From positions 40,343,730-40,407,729 of the forward strand of contig NC_091160.1 of NCBI RefSeq assembly GCF_040958095.1: a stretch of DNA of 64,000 nucleotides, written 5' to 3'. Positions 63,018 through 64,000 of this stretch are shown piece after piece. How positions within the stretch are numbered: the first letter of the stretch is position 1; each line of letters begins with the position of its first letter. This DNA comes from Procambarus clarkii (Eukaryota > Arthropoda > Malacostraca > Decapoda > Cambaridae). The notes beneath the pieces were generated by a model. That model was not told where the DNA came from. It ran no database searches and worked only from the letters and a program-made list of their open reading frames with translations. The position numbers and the translations under genes are program-made.

Positions 63018-63528
63018 CTTCCTGTCCCTGACAAAATGAATTAAATACAGAGGCCATAAATACCTAGTGTTTCTTCCATACTGCCGCTACATAGACTGCA
63101 CAATTATTATCTTACAGTCACAGTATGGTACATAAGGGATGATACTGCTCATAGCACTTAACTTATTTCACTTTAATCTTACTAAGATATTCCCTGTCAT
63201 GGGTTGGAAATGTGATTTGATCTAGTCAAATGTCTCCTCAAACGGGCAACTCATACATCTTCACTTTCTTTCCCTTACCAAGTCCAATGCAGCACAATGG
63301 TAAGTCACTAAATTTTGAACAACTGCAGTACACGGTTATAATACATACCTCATATGGAGCAGAGCAATCCTCTCCTTCCATGGTGAGATACTTGAGGTTG
63401 GTGCAGGTGTGGAAAACCACTGGAACGTCTAACCCTCGACATTTAACCGTTAGAGCTGTCAGCTGCTGGCCCACAGCTTGCACTGCACCCGACACTGATC
63501 TTGAAGCAACGTTAACCAGGCTCAGGTG
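54609..63528 (-). CDS. Leucine-rich-repeat (RNI-like) protein, C-terminal 223 residues; 5' end outside the window
   Basis: Exons on the minus strand: 63528-63349, 62666-62526, 58085-57935, 56853-56754, 54708-54609. All joins keep phase and give 223 residues to a TAG stop. The protein shows irregular leucine-rich repeats (for example LTALTVKCRGLDVPVVFHTC, TNLKYLTMEGED, LIKLQVVKIKC, ARSLTRLEIDCL, EKLREFDVSRAPKLT and CPKLRQLQDLGGW) at roughly 25-28-residue spacing, as in ribonuclease-inhibitor-like/F-box LRR proteins. It ends in a basic KPRRAR, an acidic DDDLVDDSDQDSD tail and a short hydrophobic end. An F-box or other N-terminal domain, if any, would lie beyond 63528. I do not recognise the exact orthologue, so no symbol is given. 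Confidence 0.85.
54839..55078 (+). mobile_element. tRNA-derived SINE, first family, full-length copy
   Basis: The tRNA-like head (54839-54907) has B-box GGTTTGATCCC at 54886-54896. It is followed by the body GAAACAATGGGCAGAGTTTC...TTACCTAGCAGTAA...GGTACCTGGGTGTTAGTCAG, and the tail GGAGGCCTGGTCGAGAACCG...CCCGAAATCATCTCAAG. It lies in an intron of the LRR gene, antisense to it. The reverse copy at 10780-11235 shows the same architecture. Confidence 0.85.
55499..56590 (+). mobile_element. Non-LTR retrotransposon 3' half (reverse transcriptase to C-terminus)
   Basis: Begins within the RT domain at LKKAFDRVPHKRLFWKLENI (55508), then GVPQGSVLAPVMFIVYINDL (near 55675), FADDAKIIGRI (near 55770), a frameshifted WQMEFNVNKCHV segment, and a largely intact C-terminal frame 56205-56582 (125 codons) with RRKRGDMITTYKIVTGI and FANRVVDSWNKL. 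The stop at 56580 is followed by the 3' UTR. 5'-truncated and frameshifted, so inactive. It lies antisense in an intron of the LRR gene. Confidence 0.85.
56754..56853 (-). CDS. LRR gene, exon D
   Basis: GGWNISTDELNAFLKETELE to YKPRRA. Acceptor TTTCAG after a long T run, donor GTAAGT. Confidence 0.86.
57598..57668 (-). repeat. Dispersed AGGCCTGGTCG tail repeat (reverse)
   Basis: Reverse complement of the tail core: CCTTGAGGTTACCTTGAGG, GGGGCTTAGCGTCCCC and GGTCGTCAACCAGGCCTCC. It lies in an LRR-gene intron. Confidence 0.7.
57825..57848. repeat. Poly-A tract (24 bp)
   Basis: Uninterrupted A run, 86 bp from the exon C donor. Confidence 0.9.
57935..58085 (-). CDS. LRR gene, exon C
   Basis: MSDDRVDQLMRNKSLEKLRE to CPKLRQLQDLG (50 codons plus one base). 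Acceptor TTCACAG, donor GTTTGT, the weakest donor of this gene. Confidence 0.85.
58430..60080 (-). mobile_element. DIRS-type retroelement: tyrosine recombinase remnant and terminal repeat
   Basis: Minus-strand reading gives recombinase pieces: SLLVSHLHASSWQQYGVFWR (near 59975), TALAEPLRLAFGLGVTSAPF (near 59800), a shifted frame with FHFQPAHVPPEPSWSLE (near 59730) and later DVRRFAALAAVLV. The terminal repeat occupies 58430-59050 and is bounded by 43-bp inverted arms (58432-58474 and 58970-59012). C runs at 58475-58485 and 58619-58637 look like slippage expansions. An open frame of 310 codons (59052-59984) follows the recombinase only in its first part. Inactive copy in an LRR-gene intron. Confidence 0.72.
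60081..61160. other. GC-rich repetitive-looking sequence, unassigned
   Basis: This continues the base composition of the DIRS copy and could be further degenerate element sequence, but I could not match it to the reverse transcriptase or gag of the other copies. Short open frames here have no recognisable domain. Confidence 0.35.
61164..61345. repeat. Nested palindromes (TTACTTAACCTA...TAGGTTAAGTAA)
   Basis: A palindrome with 38-bp arms (61164-61201 and 61211-61248, one mismatch, 9-base loop) is followed by a second copy of the same core at about 61282-61330. AAGCATCTTA / TAAGATGCTTA words bound the whole block. No coding capacity. It lies in an LRR-gene intron. Confidence 0.85.
61587..62478. 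mobile_element. Non-autonomous piggyBac-like element
   Basis: An 892-bp element with TTAA on both sides (61583-61586 and 62479-62482) and inverted ends CACTTTCGCTC (11 bp perfect). It contains two inverted copies of the same subterminal motif seen in the intact piggyBac (62126-62152 and 62313-62339, GAATTTTATT.CGAAC) and a short frame with MDSNHEQGPSRKKIAKERLE (from 61934), which resembles a piggyBac transposase start and then breaks off. It looks like an internal-deletion derivative of a relative of the element at 21647-24959. It ends 47 bp from LRR exon B. Confidence 0.85.
62526..62666 (-). CDS. LRR gene, exon B
   Basis: 47 codons, AVGNFRQTALIKLQVVKIKC to LTRLEIDCLCD. Acceptor GACAG, donor GTAAGT. 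A non-autonomous piggyBac relative ends 47 bp downstream in the following intron. Confidence 0.86.
62775..63045 (+). mobile_element. tRNA-derived SINE, second family, with (TA)n
   Basis: B-box GGTTTGATTCC (62812-62822), CACATTTCCTTTCATCTAATG, CACCTAGCAGTAAATAG, ACTGTTGTGGGGTTGCAGCC and GGCTTCCTGTCCCTGAC, as in the copy at 51455-51765. A (TA)n run at about 62985-63014 lies inside the 3' part. It lies in an LRR-gene intron. Confidence 0.75.
63349..63528 (-). CDS. LRR gene, exon A (first visible)
   Basis: 60 codons, phase 0 at both ends, from HLSLVNVASRS to MEGEDCSAPYE. Acceptor TTGTAG, donor GTATGT. Confidence 0.85.
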
Positions 63529-64000
63529 CTACAAGAAAAAGGACTTTTAGAAAGCTCTTCTCACAACTAGCATTTAGAATATTTATAAAAAGGTTATTGT
63601 TATTTTGCACTTTCTAACTTAAAAAAGATTGAACCATGTTTAGAGCATCTCTATACAAAATGTTAGTAGATTATCAGTATTATAATGTTACTGATTTTTG
63701 GTCATAGTAGAAATAACGTAAGAACATAATGATAAATGAAACTGCAGAAGACCCATTGGCCCATATGAGATAGCATTTACTACCCAAATAAGCATATAAA
63801 CTTGTCACATCATTTCTATAATTATCACAACTGTACTGAATCATGTGAAGATTCTGGGCCTAAATTCAAGCACAGGGGTAGAGCCTGTGGCTGGTAAGTC
63901 TTCCACACAAAACCCTAGCCACTCCCTAAACTGACGCTGGATGGGAACATGTCAGTATGAATCCCTCGCATCCAAGGAAATGAACAAGGACTGGCTCAAA
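63529..64000. other. LRR-gene intron, nothing recognised
   Basis: AT-rich sequence upstream of exon A, presumably intronic. No further exon of the LRR gene could be identified before the window end. Confidence 0.4.

Overview
The window is nuclear DNA from an intron-rich, repeat-laden eukaryote, most likely a decapod crustacean and plausibly a freshwater crayfish. The host proteins are animal-type, introns run to several kb, and the repeat spectrum fits decapods: DIRS-type tyrosine-recombinase retroelements, tRNA-derived SINEs, non-LTR retroelements, piggyBac, Tigger/pogo and Tc1-type debris. The species assignment is an inference from repeat style; no marker gene is present.

Three host genes can be reconstructed exon by exon. 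(1) A complete mitochondrial m-AAA protease gene, AFG3L2-like, lies on the minus strand (start codon at 33265, stop at 4915). It has 14 coding exons that join in frame to 784 codons, including MTS, two membrane segments, AAA+ ATPase and HEAGH zinc protease. (2) The U1 snRNP protein C gene (SNRPC) lies on the plus strand (33773 to 39143). It has 6 coding exons and a U1-type C2H2 finger followed by a Gly/Pro/Met-rich tail. Genes 1 and 2 are head to head with 507 bp between start codons. (3) The 3' part of a leucine-rich-repeat (RNI-like) protein gene lies on the minus strand (63528 to 54609). Five exons are visible and the 5' end lies beyond the window.

Almost everything else is transposon material, much of it nested in introns. 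Region 1-4215 holds degenerate DIRS and LINE pieces and a fold-back Tc1-type element. AFG3L2 introns carry two deleted Tigger elements, a 55-bp tandem array, a SINE interrupted by a long palindrome with target-site duplication, a roughly 180-bp satellite-like repeat, an intact piggyBac element (749-aa transposase, TTAA target duplication), a decayed DIRS copy and a fold-back MITE. Region 40488-45290 is a DIRS element (plus strand) split by an 808-bp solo LTR. Region 47030-50740 is a decayed LINE (minus strand) flanked by related direct repeats. The LRR-gene introns hold a SINE, a LINE 3' half, a DIRS recombinase remnant with inverted terminal arms, nested palindromes and an 892-bp non-autonomous piggyBac relative.

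The most interesting observations are: the intact piggyBac and its short relative share terminal inverted repeats and an internal subterminal motif; two unrelated repeats share a hammerhead-like motif with compensating stem changes; and AFG3L2 intron 7 uses a GC-AG splice site that the reading frame requires.
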